From NCBI RefSeq assembly GCF_933775445.1, contig NC_065876.1, forward strand, positions 22,940,001 to 23,004,000: a stretch of DNA of 64,000 nucleotides, given 5' to 3'. The stretch comes from Argentina anserina. Taxonomy: Eukaryota > Streptophyta > Magnoliopsida > Rosales > Rosaceae. Made by a program: the position numbers and the translations under genes. The notes beneath the pieces were generated by a model that saw only the letters and a list, made by a program, of their open reading frames with translations, made no database searches and had not been told where the DNA came from. Numbering within the stretch: the first letter of the stretch is position 1; every line of letters starts with the position of its first letter. Positions 10,948 to 22,587 of this stretch are shown piece after piece.

Positions 10948-11132
10948 TGTTCCGGGAGAATTACGATTCTACCCTTGTGTGTGTCTTAGCCTAATAGGTT
11001 TCTCATTAGGAGATAGATTAGCATCTCCGTAATAGATTAGGACTCCGAATCCTACGGGATTGTGGTTTTGTAAATGCATATATATAGGCCACCATATCAT
11101 TCAATAATACACAATTATTTCATCATGCATCA
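10948..11132 (+). repeat. 3' LTR of the Copia element, 185 bp
   Basis: It begins TGTTCCGGGAG right after the polypurine tract and ends GCATCA, where similarity to the flank of NHL copy 3 starts (ATATCTCTATTATTTTGC). A TATA-like GCATATATATAG lies near 11076. No copy of this LTR is visible upstream of the gag at 4983. Confidence 0.7.
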
Positions 11133-11382
11133 ATATCTCTATTATTTTGCATTGTTAGACACGCATATGATCAGTTCATCACAAATTTAAATGCCCACCT
11201 ATATATGATACGCACTATAACAATATTAATTACTGAATACTCTATATATTTGACACAAAGGAGTTTGATTAGGTGATTACTAAACCTAGTAGAGTATGTA
11301 GAGAACTAGAGATCGACCCGGATACCTAATATATAGAAGAAAAACATAAGGAGTTCATACAATCCTCTCTGGGCCGGAAAAT
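11133..11382 (+). promoter_or_regulatory. Promoter and leader of NHL copy 2 (duplicate of 25757-25995)
   Basis: About 250 bases match the upstream region of NHL copy 3 closely, from ATATCTCTATTATTTTGC to ACAATCCTCTCT before the start codon. The conserved block includes GATCGACCCGGATACCTA and, near the start, a TATA-like ATATATAGAAG (11330). Confidence 0.55.
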
Positions 11383-12100
11383 ATGGCCAATAAAAAATTC
11401 TCAAGCATACAACCGGTCGGAGATAGCGAAATGGCCGAAACCTCTTTAATCGGCGGTCCTCAAGTTGTCCCACAGCCGGGTGATACGTTGGTTAGGTGTC
11501 TCAAGATTGCCAATGGCCTTGTAATCTTTGTAGCCTTGTGTTTAATAGGTCATGCTGTGCACCACACCGTGCTGGAGAGCAAGAATATTAAAGCCACATT
11601 AGCACCTCAGTTCAGATTGGAATCAGCTATCATATACTTGCAAGAGTTGAACTCTAAGTTTACTGCCGTGGACTGGGAAGTTAAACTCGCAGCCATAAAC
11701 CCTAACTCAGAGATCGGACGACTCTATTGCCACGAAGTCAAGGTCACTGTCTACTTTTATGGGTACGAGAAATTCCACTGTCGCCGGCCGGCTCTTGCCA
11801 AACTTTTTCATAAAGAATGGAACCGAGAAAGTCATCAGTTTCAAACTTGGCATGGTAAGACGGAGCAACGACCCCATGGTGTCCATGACAGTAAAGCAAC
11901 TAGAGAGAGTTCCTAGGTCGGTGACGTTGTTTGGGTTCAAACTTAATATTAATTACTCTTACGACAATAAGAAAATGTGTTCCGTAGATGGTCGCGGATA
12001 CAAGCTGTACTTTTGGGAACCTGCAACTTTTCAGAGTATTGGAATTATTTTAGGTAAGGGAATTAGCAAGGGCCGGGCTGAACAAGTTAAATTATGTTAA
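11383..12100 (+). pseudogene. NDR1/HIN1-like gene, copy 2, frameshifted
   Basis: This is a third close copy of the 236-residue NHL gene. The first 130 or so codons are intact, including the hydrophobic segment. At about 11766-11780 the sequence lacks five bases relative to the copies at 1999 and 25996 (GAGAAATTCCACTG against GGGAATTTCCGATTCACTG), which shifts the frame; the first frame ends at 11916 and the C-terminal half continues in another frame to 12100. It also has one extra codon near 11586, two near 11718, and a small deletion near the C-terminus. A truncated 177-residue product is possible but unlikely to be functional. Confidence 0.85.
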
Positions 12101-13839
12101 TTCATTCGGGCAAGCTAAATTCAGCTCTTTCTTTTTCATTTTATTCAATTAATTCAAACATGCTTACGGTACTGCCACAAAGTTTGGCTTAATATATGAA
12201 TGACCAAGTTAATCACATTTTTCCAAGCTAAGAGTTTAAGCTTATATATATATTTGTCAAAAATATTTCGCATAACTCTGAATAATGAAATCGATAATTT
12301 TTCATACCAAGAATGTCACGATCCTGAAATTTCGAATGATAAAAATTTGAATTCGAAGCCATGATAACTCTAAAACAATCTCAAATATAATGAAATCATC
12401 TTACAACAACATTGTATCGAACTGAGTTCACAGTTTGACTCAGTTGACTTGAGTAATACATTACCAGTTTATACACTCAGGTATTAAAACAATTGGAAAT
12501 GTAATATTCACTCAATCCTCACCACAAACAGAAGAAATAAATCTTCAGCAATTTTCAGAGTAACCTTTCCGAATATGTTAATCTACACCTGCAGAACTAT
12601 CTCCTACATCATCGAATTGGTGCACCGGGATTGTAAACACAAACCTGGTAAGCTTTCCAGCCCGTATGAATAAACCAACAGTATAACATACATCGCATAC
12701 AAAAGAAATGTGACTGATAACATTTAGAGACAAGCGTACTCATGAGACATTGGACAGCTCATCTGGTTGTCCATTATTATTTAAAATATGTGTACTCATG
12801 AGACATTGGGCAACCCATCTGTTTACCCAATATCATTTAAAAACACGGGTACTCATGAGACTCATGTACCCATCTGTTACCCCTCATGCAGTACGCCTAC
12901 AGACTCTGGGTAACCCATATGTTACACAATATCACTCAAAACATGGGTACTCATGAGACCCAGGCAACCCATCTGTTACCCCTCATGTAGTACATCGACA
13001 GATAAACTAGAACTCTAACTGAATCGTAACCGACACCCAGCCAAGGCTTGGTTCCGATTACTGCTGTCACGACCCCAAAATTTCGAGCATGAAACTCAAA
13101 TTTCAAAGTCATGAAAAACACTAAACAATCTCAATGAATCGAAATCATTTAAATGTTACAGCGGATCATCTCTGAGTTCAAAATACAACTCAGTCAAACC
13201 GATTATTACAAACCACAATTTATAATTCGACATTATAATAAATGGAAGTATAATCCTCACAAGGAAATCCACACAAATCCTCACAAAGAAATCCACACAA
13301 AATCCTCACCACAGGATGTAAATAAATAACTCCAAGTCCTCTGAGCGGTCCGTCGATTCCCGCTAATCTACACCTGCGGAGTTATCCCCTACACCATCGA
13401 ATTGATGCACCGGGATTGTAAACACAAACCCGGTAAGCTTTGCAGCTCGTATGAGTAAAATAAAATATAACTCGCATATCAATATATACGAAAATCACAA
13501 AACATCAATTATAAATGCACTCATGAGTCAATGGACGGCTCATCTAGTTGTCCAAAAATATGAAAATGAAAGTGCTCATGAGAAATTGGGCAACTCCTCT
13601 GTTTACCCAAATGCATTTATAATACGGGTACTAATGAACGCTGGTACACCTCTGTTACCCCTCACGTAGTACACCGCCGACATTGGGCAACCTTCTACTA
13701 CCCAACATCCAAAAATATAAGTACTCATGAGCCGATAACCCATATGTTACCTCACATGCAGTACTCCGGCAGACAGACTAGAGCTCTAATTTTATCGTAA
13801 CTTTCGCCCAGCCAAATGCTAGGTTCCGACATGCCAAAC

Positions 13840-13968
13840 ACGTCCGAAGACATAAACACGTCCGAAGACAAAAACTCGTCCGAAGACATCAATCACGTCC
13901 GAAGACAAAAATCACGTCTGAAGACAAGAACTCGTCCGAAGACATAAATCACGTCCGAAGACAAACAC
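13840..13968. repeat. Minisatellite inside the inner solo LTR (CGTCCGAAGACA, 7 copies)
   Basis: Seven copies of CGTCCGAAGACA (one with CGTCTGAAGACA), spaced 17-20 bases. In the LTRs at 28344 and 36025 the matching place holds a single copy (GTCTTCGGACC), so the array arose in this LTR copy. Confidence 0.85.
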
Positions 13969-14364
13969 GTTTTAACAAAACTCAATGTTAAAACCACGTA
14001 CAATAATCATCATCTCATATTGTACAAATCAAATCACATGCTCGATATATAAATCTCATCACCAATGTGAACATATTCAGAACAAAATCATGACAGTATA
14101 AAATATAGCAAACTATATATATGTACCTATTTACCATTTATACAAATATATATATTCCACTATATCATATACTTGTCATATTTCTTTCTTTAAAATTCTG
14201 TATAATCTTGAATCTCCGCAAGGGTATATTCGTAAATGTAAGATTTTACTCACCTTATAAACTCGAGCGTAATTCCACAATTCCGTCAGTAATTCATTTC
14301 CTTGAATTATCGATCACCTTGAAAAGATAAGAAAATAATTTAGATTCGTTAGGTAAACCTTAAA

Positions 14365-16836
14365 TTATGGCTCGTCAACGGGACGGGCCGGGACGGGCCT
14401 TAATAAATTTAAATAAGTGGTGGGCCGGGCCGGGCAGGGTATTTTTAAAAATACGAAGATCCAAGCCCGCCCACGTAAGGCGGGCCTTGCGGGCTTTTGC
14501 GGGCCGGACCTTGCGGGCTTTGACGGGCCGGGCCTTACGGGCTTGTATTAGAAAAATAATATAATACTCTAATTTAAGGGTTTGAAACAATAAAAGAATT
14601 ATTAGAAAACATTCTAAAACAAAAGTCACAAATAAATTATAGTTTCGAAATATTGTCGATCGACACCAATAGATATGATCGATATATATATTTAGGGACG
14701 GTGTAAAAATTTCATCCAATTCGGACCTCGTTTAACCGTCGGAATTTTCGGTCAACTTAAATAGAGGCGTTTTAACATATTTAAACATCATTGACCGGGG
14801 CTTTGCCAAATAGATTTCTTCAGTTCGACCGCGCACGATAGGTAACAAAAATTAGGTGATTTCAAAAATATAAACAAATTTCCACATTCGCATCTTGGTA
14901 ATTGGTCCCCCCTTAGGGCATATTAGTGTCGTTTTTTGTTTACCGGAAATTCCGACGGTTAAACGAGGTCCGAATTGGATGAAATTTTAAAATGATCATT
15001 AAATATATATATTGATCACATCGGACGGTGTCGATCGATTCCGAGAAGTTTCCTTCATATAATCGCTTCATAATGTGATAGTTTTATTATAAACCTAATA
15101 TAAAGGTTATAATACATTAGTGGACACTTTGGTGATCCACAACTCCAATTCAAAATATGGTCGATCGACACCAGTAGATGTGATCAGTATATATATATTT
15201 AGGGTACCCGTATAAATTTCGTCCGTTTTGGACATGGTTTGACCGTTCGTACCAACGGTCAACTAAAAAAGAGGCGTTTTGACATATTTAAACCTCATTT
15301 ACCGGGGCTTTGCCAAATAGATTTCTTCAGTTCGACCGCGCACGATAGGTAACAAAAATTAGGTGATTTCAAATATGTAAACAAATTTTCACATTCGCAT
15401 CTTGGTAATTGGCCCACCCTTAGGGCATATTAGTGTTGTTTTTGGTTTACCGGAAATTCCGACGGTCAAACGAAGTCCGAATTGGATGAAATTTTAAAAT
15501 GATCATTAAATATATATATTTATCACATCGGACAGTGTCGATCGATTCCTATAAGTTTCCTTCATATAGTCGCTTTTATAATGTGATAGTTTTATTATAA
15601 CCTAATATAAAGGTTATAATACATTAGTGGACACTTCGGCGATCGACAACTCCAATTCAAAATATGGTCGATCAACATTAGTAGATGTGATCAGTATAAA
15701 TATTTAGGGAAGCCGTAAAAAGTTCGTCCGTTTTGGACATGGTTTGACCATTCGTACCAACGGTCAACTACAAAAGAGGCGTTTTGACATATTTAAACCT
15801 CATTGACCGGGGCTTTGCCAAATAGATTTCTTAAGTTCGACCATACACGATAGGTAAAAAAAATTAGGTGATTTCAAATATGTAAACAAATGTCCACATT
15901 CGCATCTTGGTAATTGGTTTCCCCTTAGGGCATATTAATGTTGTTTTTGGTTTACCGGAAATTCCGACGGTTAAACGAGGTCCCAATTGGATGAAATTTT
16001 AAAATGATCATTAAATATATATATTGATCACATCGGACGGTGTCGATCGATTTTGAGAAGTTTCTTTAATATAGACGCTTCAATAATGTGATAGTTTTAT
16101 TATAAATCTAATATAAAAGTTATAATACATTAGTGGACGCTTCGGCGATCAATAACTCTAGTTCGAAATATGGTCGATCAACACCAGTAGATGTGATTGG
16201 TATATATATTTAGGGAACCCGTAAAAATTTCGTCCGTTTTGGACATGGTTAGACCGTTCGTACCAACGGTAAACTAAAAAAGAGGCGTTTTGACATATTT
16301 AAACCTCATTGACCGGGGCTTTGCCAAATAGATTTCTTTAGTTCAACCGCGCACGATAGGTGACAAAAATTAGGTGATTTAAAATATGCAAACGACTTTT
16401 GGTGTTCGCATTTTGGTAATGGGTCTTCCCTTATGACATATTAGTGTTGTTATCGGTTTACCGGAAATTTCGACGGTTAAATGAGTTCCGAATTGGATGA
16501 AATTTTTACAGGGTCACTAAATATATATACCGATCATATCTACTGGTGTCGATTGATCCCAAGAAGTTTCCTTAATATAGTTGCTTCATAATGCAATAGT
16601 TTTATTCTAAACCTAATAAAATATGTATGTATAATATTTTATTATTTGGCGGGCTTTTACGGGCCGGGCCTCACGGGCCTTGGGGGCTTTTGGCGGGCCG
16701 GGTTTCACATCTCTAATTTAAGCCCGGCCCTCTACCCACGGAAGCGGGCTTTCTCGCGGGCCGGGCCGGATAAAAGCCCGTCGGGCTTGCGGGCCTCCAC
16801 AGGCTTTTCAGGTCCGTGGGCTAAATGATGAGGCCT
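14365..16836. mobile_element. hAT-type transposon of 2.47 kb filled with ~500-bp tandem repeats
   Basis: It is bordered by a perfect 8-bp target duplication, ACCTTAAA (14357-14364 and 16837-16844); the joined flanks agree with the LTR sequence at 29850 and 37555. The ends are imperfect inverted repeats (TGGCTCGTCA against GGCCTCATCA). Both subterminal zones are GC-rich with GGGCCGGGCC and GCGGGC repeats. The interior is about four copies of a ~500-bp unit. No transposase frame is present. Confidence 0.85.
14640..16620. repeat. Tandem repeat, ~500-bp unit, about 4 copies
   Basis: The marker GGTCGATC(G/A)ACA near TAGATGTGATC recurs at about 14655, 15160, 15666 and 16171, and CATTGACCGGGGCTTTGCC or a close form recurs once per unit. 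Each unit also holds CCGGAAATTCCGACGG and TTCCTTCATATA. The array fills the centre of the hAT element. A diverged array of the same family is at 42905-44720. Confidence 0.85.
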
Positions 16837-19800
16837 ACCTTAAATGCCGAAACAGTAATAATATGTTACTATTCACGTATTTACTATTCACATATTCCTA
16901 TACAAAATACACATCAATTACGTATTTGTGTACGTGTACATACTATTTACGTATTTCTGTACGTATGTATACTATTCTAATGTAAGTACTGTCTCAGTAA
17001 ATAATAATTACTGATTTACCCTACCGAAATTACTTTTTACATTTACTGAAAGTAATTTATATTTACATTTACCGTACGTAAAATAAATTTATATTTACAG
17101 TACGTAAATCCCTTTTTACATTCACCGACATAAAAATAAATTTTACAAAATTTCTGTTTTGAAATCACTGTTTACGCGCCGCCGCACGTGGCAGCGCATG
17201 GGGTTCACGCGCCACCTCCGGCGACTGCGCTCACGTGCCACTCACTGTGGTAGCGCGTGGGGCCCACGCGCCGCCCCATTTTTCCTCTCCTTCTCCTCTA
17301 CCCCTACACGGCCCAAGGCCGCCTCTAGACCACCTCACGTACTCACACGCGCCGCCTAAGGCGGCGCTGTTCAACACTCCATCTACACCTCTGATCCTCC
17401 TCCAAATTCCTCCAAATCTATCCAAAATCACCACACAATCACACACAAACATCAAATCCATGAATTCATACCTAGATCGAACAGAGGAGGCTTCGATTTG
17501 TCGTTGGTGATGCTTGAGAGGCCGGCGACGTGATTCGAGCAGTGGCGAGGGCGTGCGGTGAATCGAGACTCAACCATTGTCGTGGAGGGCTCCAGAGGTG
17601 AGAGGAAGCGAGCTTGCCTTGAGCACGGAGTCGATGAAGGAGCACGGCAGAGGAACGCACGAGCTTCGGATCGTCACGCAGGCTTCCCGGCGGCGAGGGG
17701 GAGGTGCGCCGAGCTTGGGGTTTGGTGAGGAAGGCCTCGCGAAGCCGTAGAGCGAGGAGGTGCAAGCAACGGAGGGCTGAACGGCGAGATCGCCGGTGGA
17801 GGGTTTTTCGGAAGGAGAGAGGGTCGGGGGAGAGAGAGGAAAGGAGGGAGGCGCGGGGGGTAAGGGAAGAAGTGGGTTTCCGAAAATGGAAACCCTACTT
17901 CAGAAATGTTTCCTTTTATACCCTTTTCTAAATCGGAAACTAACTTCCGTCGTTAATAACTTTCACGTCCGACGTCCGATTCGAACTTGTGACATGTCCA
18001 CTAACTCGTATCGACGAGCTCTACAACTCCCATCAAGAAAGTTTTCACAAACAAGCAACGGAATAAAAGTCGATATTCACGTCGCCGAAACGTAACGTTT
18101 TCCTAATAAACGTTCTGATAACATTTCCGTTTTCGATTTATCCAACGTCGCAAGGCGACACAAACACGTTTAATGACTTTCACAAATTTTATAAATTTAA
18201 AAGGAATCCAAAAATCGTTCCGAAATATCGGGTTATTACAACTGCCAATGTCTGAAGATCAGAAAACGTTTTAACAAGACTCAATGTTACAATATAACAA
18301 TTCACACATGTTATTGTACCACAACCAAGCGACTCTTGCACAACAATATTTATATAGTCACCCCAATAATTCATTATACCGGAAGGTACGTTATCTCATT
18401 TCCGGTCTCATCCGCCACAATTAATCAAGAACATTACCATCTCATAATTTAAATTTAAACCGTAACATTATATAATACAGAAACTCATATATATGTATCG
18501 TATTTACCATTTTTGTACACATACAAAACCCACTATATTATATAAATATCATAGTTCACGCTTTTTAATAATTCAAACATATAAGTCACCACTAAGGGTA
18601 AACTTGTCATAGTGAGATTTACTCACATTCATCGTAGTCCATAATCACTAAAACCTTTTAAAATAATTTATTAAAATAGAGTTTCACTTACCCATGAACT
18701 GTAGATGATCAAGTTCACGTAATTTAAACGAAAACATATTTTTAGAGCAATTTTTATAGATGCAATGACTATGTTAAAAACACAAACTAAACTCAATAAT
18801 TATAGCACTACTTCGATCATGATGATAATTGTGAGGTTTACTCACCTTATTTCATGCATGCAACTTCCACGACACCGAGAGCGATTCCCTTACTCATTTC
18901 GTCAGTCACCTAATAGCATGATAAAATGATGCGTAAAATCTCAGGTGACGATTCATTACAGCTGAACACTGCTAACAAAACATTGTTCATGAAATATTGT
19001 TCACACATCACTGTTTATGAGCCGCCACCGTTCCGGTGACCACCGTGATCATCAAAATTTACCACCACAATCTAAACAACATTTCCAACAACTTTCTAGT
19101 TGACACCACAGTCTAAATCGAAGCCTAAACAATTCAATCGACGAAGAACATAAAATTGACACTATTCACATACCCTAGAAAAAATAATCGTCGATTCTCC
19201 TTGTGTGTTTCAAAATAGATAAAACTGTTTTAGAGGGTTGATATACATCCTTCAAGCTTCAAAACACAAGAAGAATCACCATGATTGGTTGCCGGAGGAG
19301 GGAGTTCTCCTCACTTCTTCAAACGGAATAGCCGTACTGTTTCTTCATTTCTGGGTTTCAAACAACTCGAATTTCTCACAAACACTAACCCAGATCGGTA
19401 GATGACGAAGAGACGGTTCCAACGCCACCGGACGACGGAGATATGGCCGGAGAAAGATTCGGCAACAAAGAGGGAAAACTCGCGTGAACAGTGACCGAGC
19501 TAATATTGAGAACAAACTGATTTTCTGATTTTTAATCTCATCTCTTTCCTTTTATACTTATCCCAAAATCGGAAACCAAATTTATGTTGCTAACAACTTT
19601 CACATACGACATCCGATTAGAGCGTGTCGCACGTTTACGAACTTGTATTGACGAACTCTACGATTTTTATGAATGACGTTTTCTGAGATTCCTAACTGAT
19701 AAAAAGTGATCTCTTTACCCCTCACGGAAACGGTTCTAAGTATAAATCGCTCGAACACTTCCGTTTTCTCCCTCATACTATATAATCGGATCACCACCAA

Positions 19801-19860
19801 TTTAAATATCTCCGAACAATAATTAGAAAATAATTATAAATTTCCGGGATATTACAAGAA

Positions 19861-20490
19861 ACTAGAATGATGAAAACTTAAATGATATCACTATTATTCT
19901 AGTTGTATCTTTATTTCAAAATAAATAAATAAAGAAACCAATAATGATTTCACAAGCAGTGCTAGCTAGTAGAAGATTTCTTGAAATGGTGAGGTATTTT
20001 GTATTTTTGTAGTCGACTACAAACTTATTTGACAAGTTGAACATCGAAATTTCATTGATTTGACTGTCTGAAGGTTTGCGCTGCTCAACATTATTCAAGG
20101 ATAGTCACAGATAGCAAAGAAATAAGGAGACACAAGACCAATAAGGAGAAAACGGGATCACCAACTTCTCACAAAACTGAGCATCATCAGCTTCAAAGCT
20201 CAGCACACATAGCAGATGCCTAGGAGACTTTTCAAAACTAAAATGAACAAAACAAAGAAACTAAAAAATGACATCTCAAGCGAGAAAAGAAAACATATAT
20301 AAGTTCACAATTAAAGAGTAAAACTACAGCAACTTATATTAATGAGGTTAGAAATTGCATAATCTGGTTTATCATCAACATTATAATCAGAAAAAAAAAA
20401 AGAGAAATCACAGAACATTGAAGATCTTACCCATTAATATCATGAATAGGGGAAGGAACCTATCAACTTGTAGAAGCTATAAGCTTTAAG
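19861..20490. other. Intergenic, no recognised feature
   Basis: AT-rich sequence between the outer solo LTR and the next hAT element. I see no convincing exon, RNA gene or repeat here. Confidence 0.4.
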
Positions 20491-21022
20491 TAGGGGTGGT
20501 CATAAAAAACGGAAATTCCGATCCCGTCCCGAAATTCATAGGGACGGGATGAGACGGAAGTTTAAAAACGTTCGTCCCGTCCCGATCCCGTCTCGTTTCA
20601 TAATAGTGGGATGAGACGTGTGACGAATAATTTCTATGCCGCTTCGTCCCGTCCCACCTTTAATGAAAACTTAAAAATTCTTATATATTTATCTCAAAAT
20701 GAAACTAATTTATGTTCTTAATAACTCCAAAATTATATCAACTCAAATAATAATGATAAATTATAATATTTTGAACATAATATGCATTTTTTTGTTAAAA
20801 TTTCATTATTGAATGTTATTTTGTTAATGAAAAATTAAAAATATAGGTTTTTATTTAACTTTATAGGAATGTGGGATTTGTCCCGTCCCGTCCCAACCGG
20901 GATTAATCCCGAGTGTGATGCATTCTTAAAAACCCTTGTCCCGTCCTGATTCCGTCCCGATTCAAAAAAGTGGGACAGGACGTGGGATGAACCCCGTCCC
21001 GTCTCATCCCGTGCCCACCCTA
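20491..21022. mobile_element. Non-autonomous hAT-type transposon, 532 bp
   Basis: The flanks GCTTTAAG (20483-20490) and GCCTTAAG (21023-21030) form an 8-bp target duplication with one mismatch. The ends are TAGGGGTGGTCA and, from the other side, TAGGGTGGGCAC. Subterminal zones are packed with GTCCCG/CGGGAC repeats; the middle is AT-rich. It has the same design as the element at 3582 but different repeat words. Confidence 0.85.
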
Positions 21023-21235
21023 GCCTTAAGCATCGGCTTCAAGATAAGAATTTCTGCTTCTCAAGTGGATCAACCTGCTGCTTATTTGACCTTTAATTGC
21101 CCATATTCAAATGAAAATATTCAAAACGCAGAACATAAATTAATAAGATGGCAATCAGAAGACCAGTAAAATTGCAACTCGCCACAGTAGACTTAATATT
21201 TGATACCTGCAAAAGAAAGCCCCTTGAATCTGGTA

Positions 21236-21475
21236 CAAAAAGATTAATGCAAAAGAACATGAGGCAATGATTTCACAAATAACAGTCAAATAGCCAGAGT
21301 TAAAAAAAACACCAATTCAACTTGTGAAAATTGCAAATTACAGCAGAAACTGAAAACAAACCACTAAATACTTAATCATCCAACTATTAAACTATTCAGC
21401 TTTATATTGTTTGGTAATTGACATAACAAAATTGAGAACACAAACTTAACAAAGAATCATGTGAGACCCTAAATG
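21236..21475. repeat. Dispersed duplicate of 3156-3415
   Basis: Same orientation as the copy near the left end, from ACAAAAAGATTAATGCAAAAG to TGTGAGACCCT. Here the sequence continues uninterrupted (AAATGGTTGATC), so this looks like the undisturbed version. Confidence 0.8.
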
Positions 21476-22227
21476 GTTGATCTACTCCACAAAAAGAGCA
21501 AAACTGAATTCACGTAGAATACACCAACTTCATAAAAACCCATATATCAAATTGAAATTGAGGAATAACACCTAGAGATGATCTCATGATGAACAATACA
21601 AACTTGACAGTCCCTGACAATTTAGAAAGTGAGAAATCAAGAACAGACCCACCACATTACACAACCCTTAACAAGTTAACAATGAAAGAAAGAAAAACTG
21701 CAAGCCAAAGAGTGGGAGATAAACACAAGTTCCTCACAAGGAAGCTTAGATGATTTACGAAACAAACAAATGGAAAGGATAGTTAATGATTGAACAGAAC
21801 AAGTAAAGAGGGCTGCGCCGATCTCGGGCTCTTCTGATTTCACAAGAAAAACTGCAACAGGTTTTTTTTTCTCTCGATGACGACACAAAAGAAACTATGT
21901 TTCTCAGTGAAGGAACACGCGCCAAAAATAACAAAACGTGGCAGCAGAACAACACAAACATATGGCGACTCGAATATGGACCCAAAATTTAGAGAACCCG
22001 GCCCACCCTCTCACCACCGACCTCCAGCACCGTGTGTATATATTTTTTTTAACTTTAATCTAAACTTATTCAACTGCAACCCTACGACACAACTCCCTCT
22101 TTCTTTCTCTCTCCTCGAATAGCCGCCCTAATACCAGATCTGAGGAGAACTCGATATCGCCGGAAGAGAATCCCGATTGGGAAGTCTATTTCACCTTCAA
22201 TTTCCTACCAGCTCTTTTTACCCAAAG
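21476..22227 (+). promoter_or_regulatory. Upstream region of the small membrane-protein gene
   Basis: It contains a TATA-like GTGTATATATTTT at about 22036 and a CT-rich stretch (22095-22117) typical of plant leaders, then a leader with no upstream ATG in frame before 22228. The farther part is AT-rich with no recognised element. Confidence 0.35.
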
Positions 22228-22587
22228 ATGTTGCTGGGGATTTATTTGTTAATTGCGTTGATCATCCTCTTTAATCTGGGAGGGATTAAACGGACTCCAA
22301 AAACCAATTCTCGAGAGGTAGGAATTCAGTTCTGTGCCACCACTCTTGCGCTGATTATTTGTCTAAGTTTAGGTGTGTATGTGCTACTGCGATTAGAGGG
22401 GAATCAAGAGATAAACTGCATGGATTTAGTTAATTTTTTTACGGGCTATAGAGATATTTCTCTAAAGACGGATAAGGGGAGGTGGTTTGCAAGTGTTTGG
22501 ATAGTTGTTAGTATATCAATCCTTGCCAAGGCTGTTCGTCACCTGATCGAATATGTGTCTGTCATAATCGTCAAGTGTTTTAGCTAA
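22228..22587 (+). CDS. Small hydrophobic membrane protein, unknown function
   Basis: From the first ATG (22228) the frame encodes 119 residues. Three hydrophobic segments can be seen: at the very N-terminus (LLGIYLLIALIILFNLGG), around residues 35-53 (FCATTLALIICLSLGVYVLL) and near the C-terminus (WIVVSISILAKAVRH). I do not recognise the family. Support for a real gene is the CT-rich leader, the TATA-like box and the coding-like composition; there is no intron. The frame extends upstream by 17 codons but without an ATG. Confidence 0.45.
   Translation: MLLGIYLLIALIILFNLGGIKRTPKTNSREVGIQFCATTLALIICLSLGVYVLLRLEGNQEINCMDLVNFFTGYRDISLKTDKGRWFASVWIVVSISILAKAVRHLIEYVSVIIVKCFS

Larger units (their letters stand above)
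13065..18240 (-). mobile_element. Inner solo LTR of the Tekay-like family, itself carrying a hAT element
   Basis: The reverse complement aligns with the LTRs at 28344 and 36025 along its length (for example the block around a Tekay-LTR TATA region and the segment ending GGGGTCGTGACA). It is bordered by a perfect 5-bp target duplication, ACTGC (13060-13064 and 18241-18245). Without the 2.48-kb hAT insertion it measures about 2.7 kb, close to the 2.9 kb of the intact LTRs. It retains the GC-rich segment (about 17200-17350) that is missing from the 5' LTR of the intact element, and has its own minisatellite at 13840. Confidence 0.85.
12314..19855 (-). mobile_element. Outer solo LTR (long gypsy-type), interrupted by a nested solo LTR
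   Basis: The plus strand begins TGTCACGATCC and ends CCGGGATATTAC(A), the reverse complement of a long LTR of the same general type as the intact element at 28344. AAGAA borders both ends (12309-12313 and 19856-19860), with one base of uncertainty at the right terminus. Sequence flows from 13059 directly into 18246 if the nested insertion is removed (GGTTCCGATTACTGC then CAATGTCTGAAG). The two parts add up to about 2.4 kb. There is no primer site or coding region, as expected for a solo LTR. The family is diverged from that of the inner LTR. Confidence 0.75.

Noticed and set aside
17159..18095. Several frames of 60-100 residues on both strands
   Set aside because: They fall in the GC-rich and leader parts of the inner solo LTR and match similar stretches of the other LTRs; they are not conserved as proteins.
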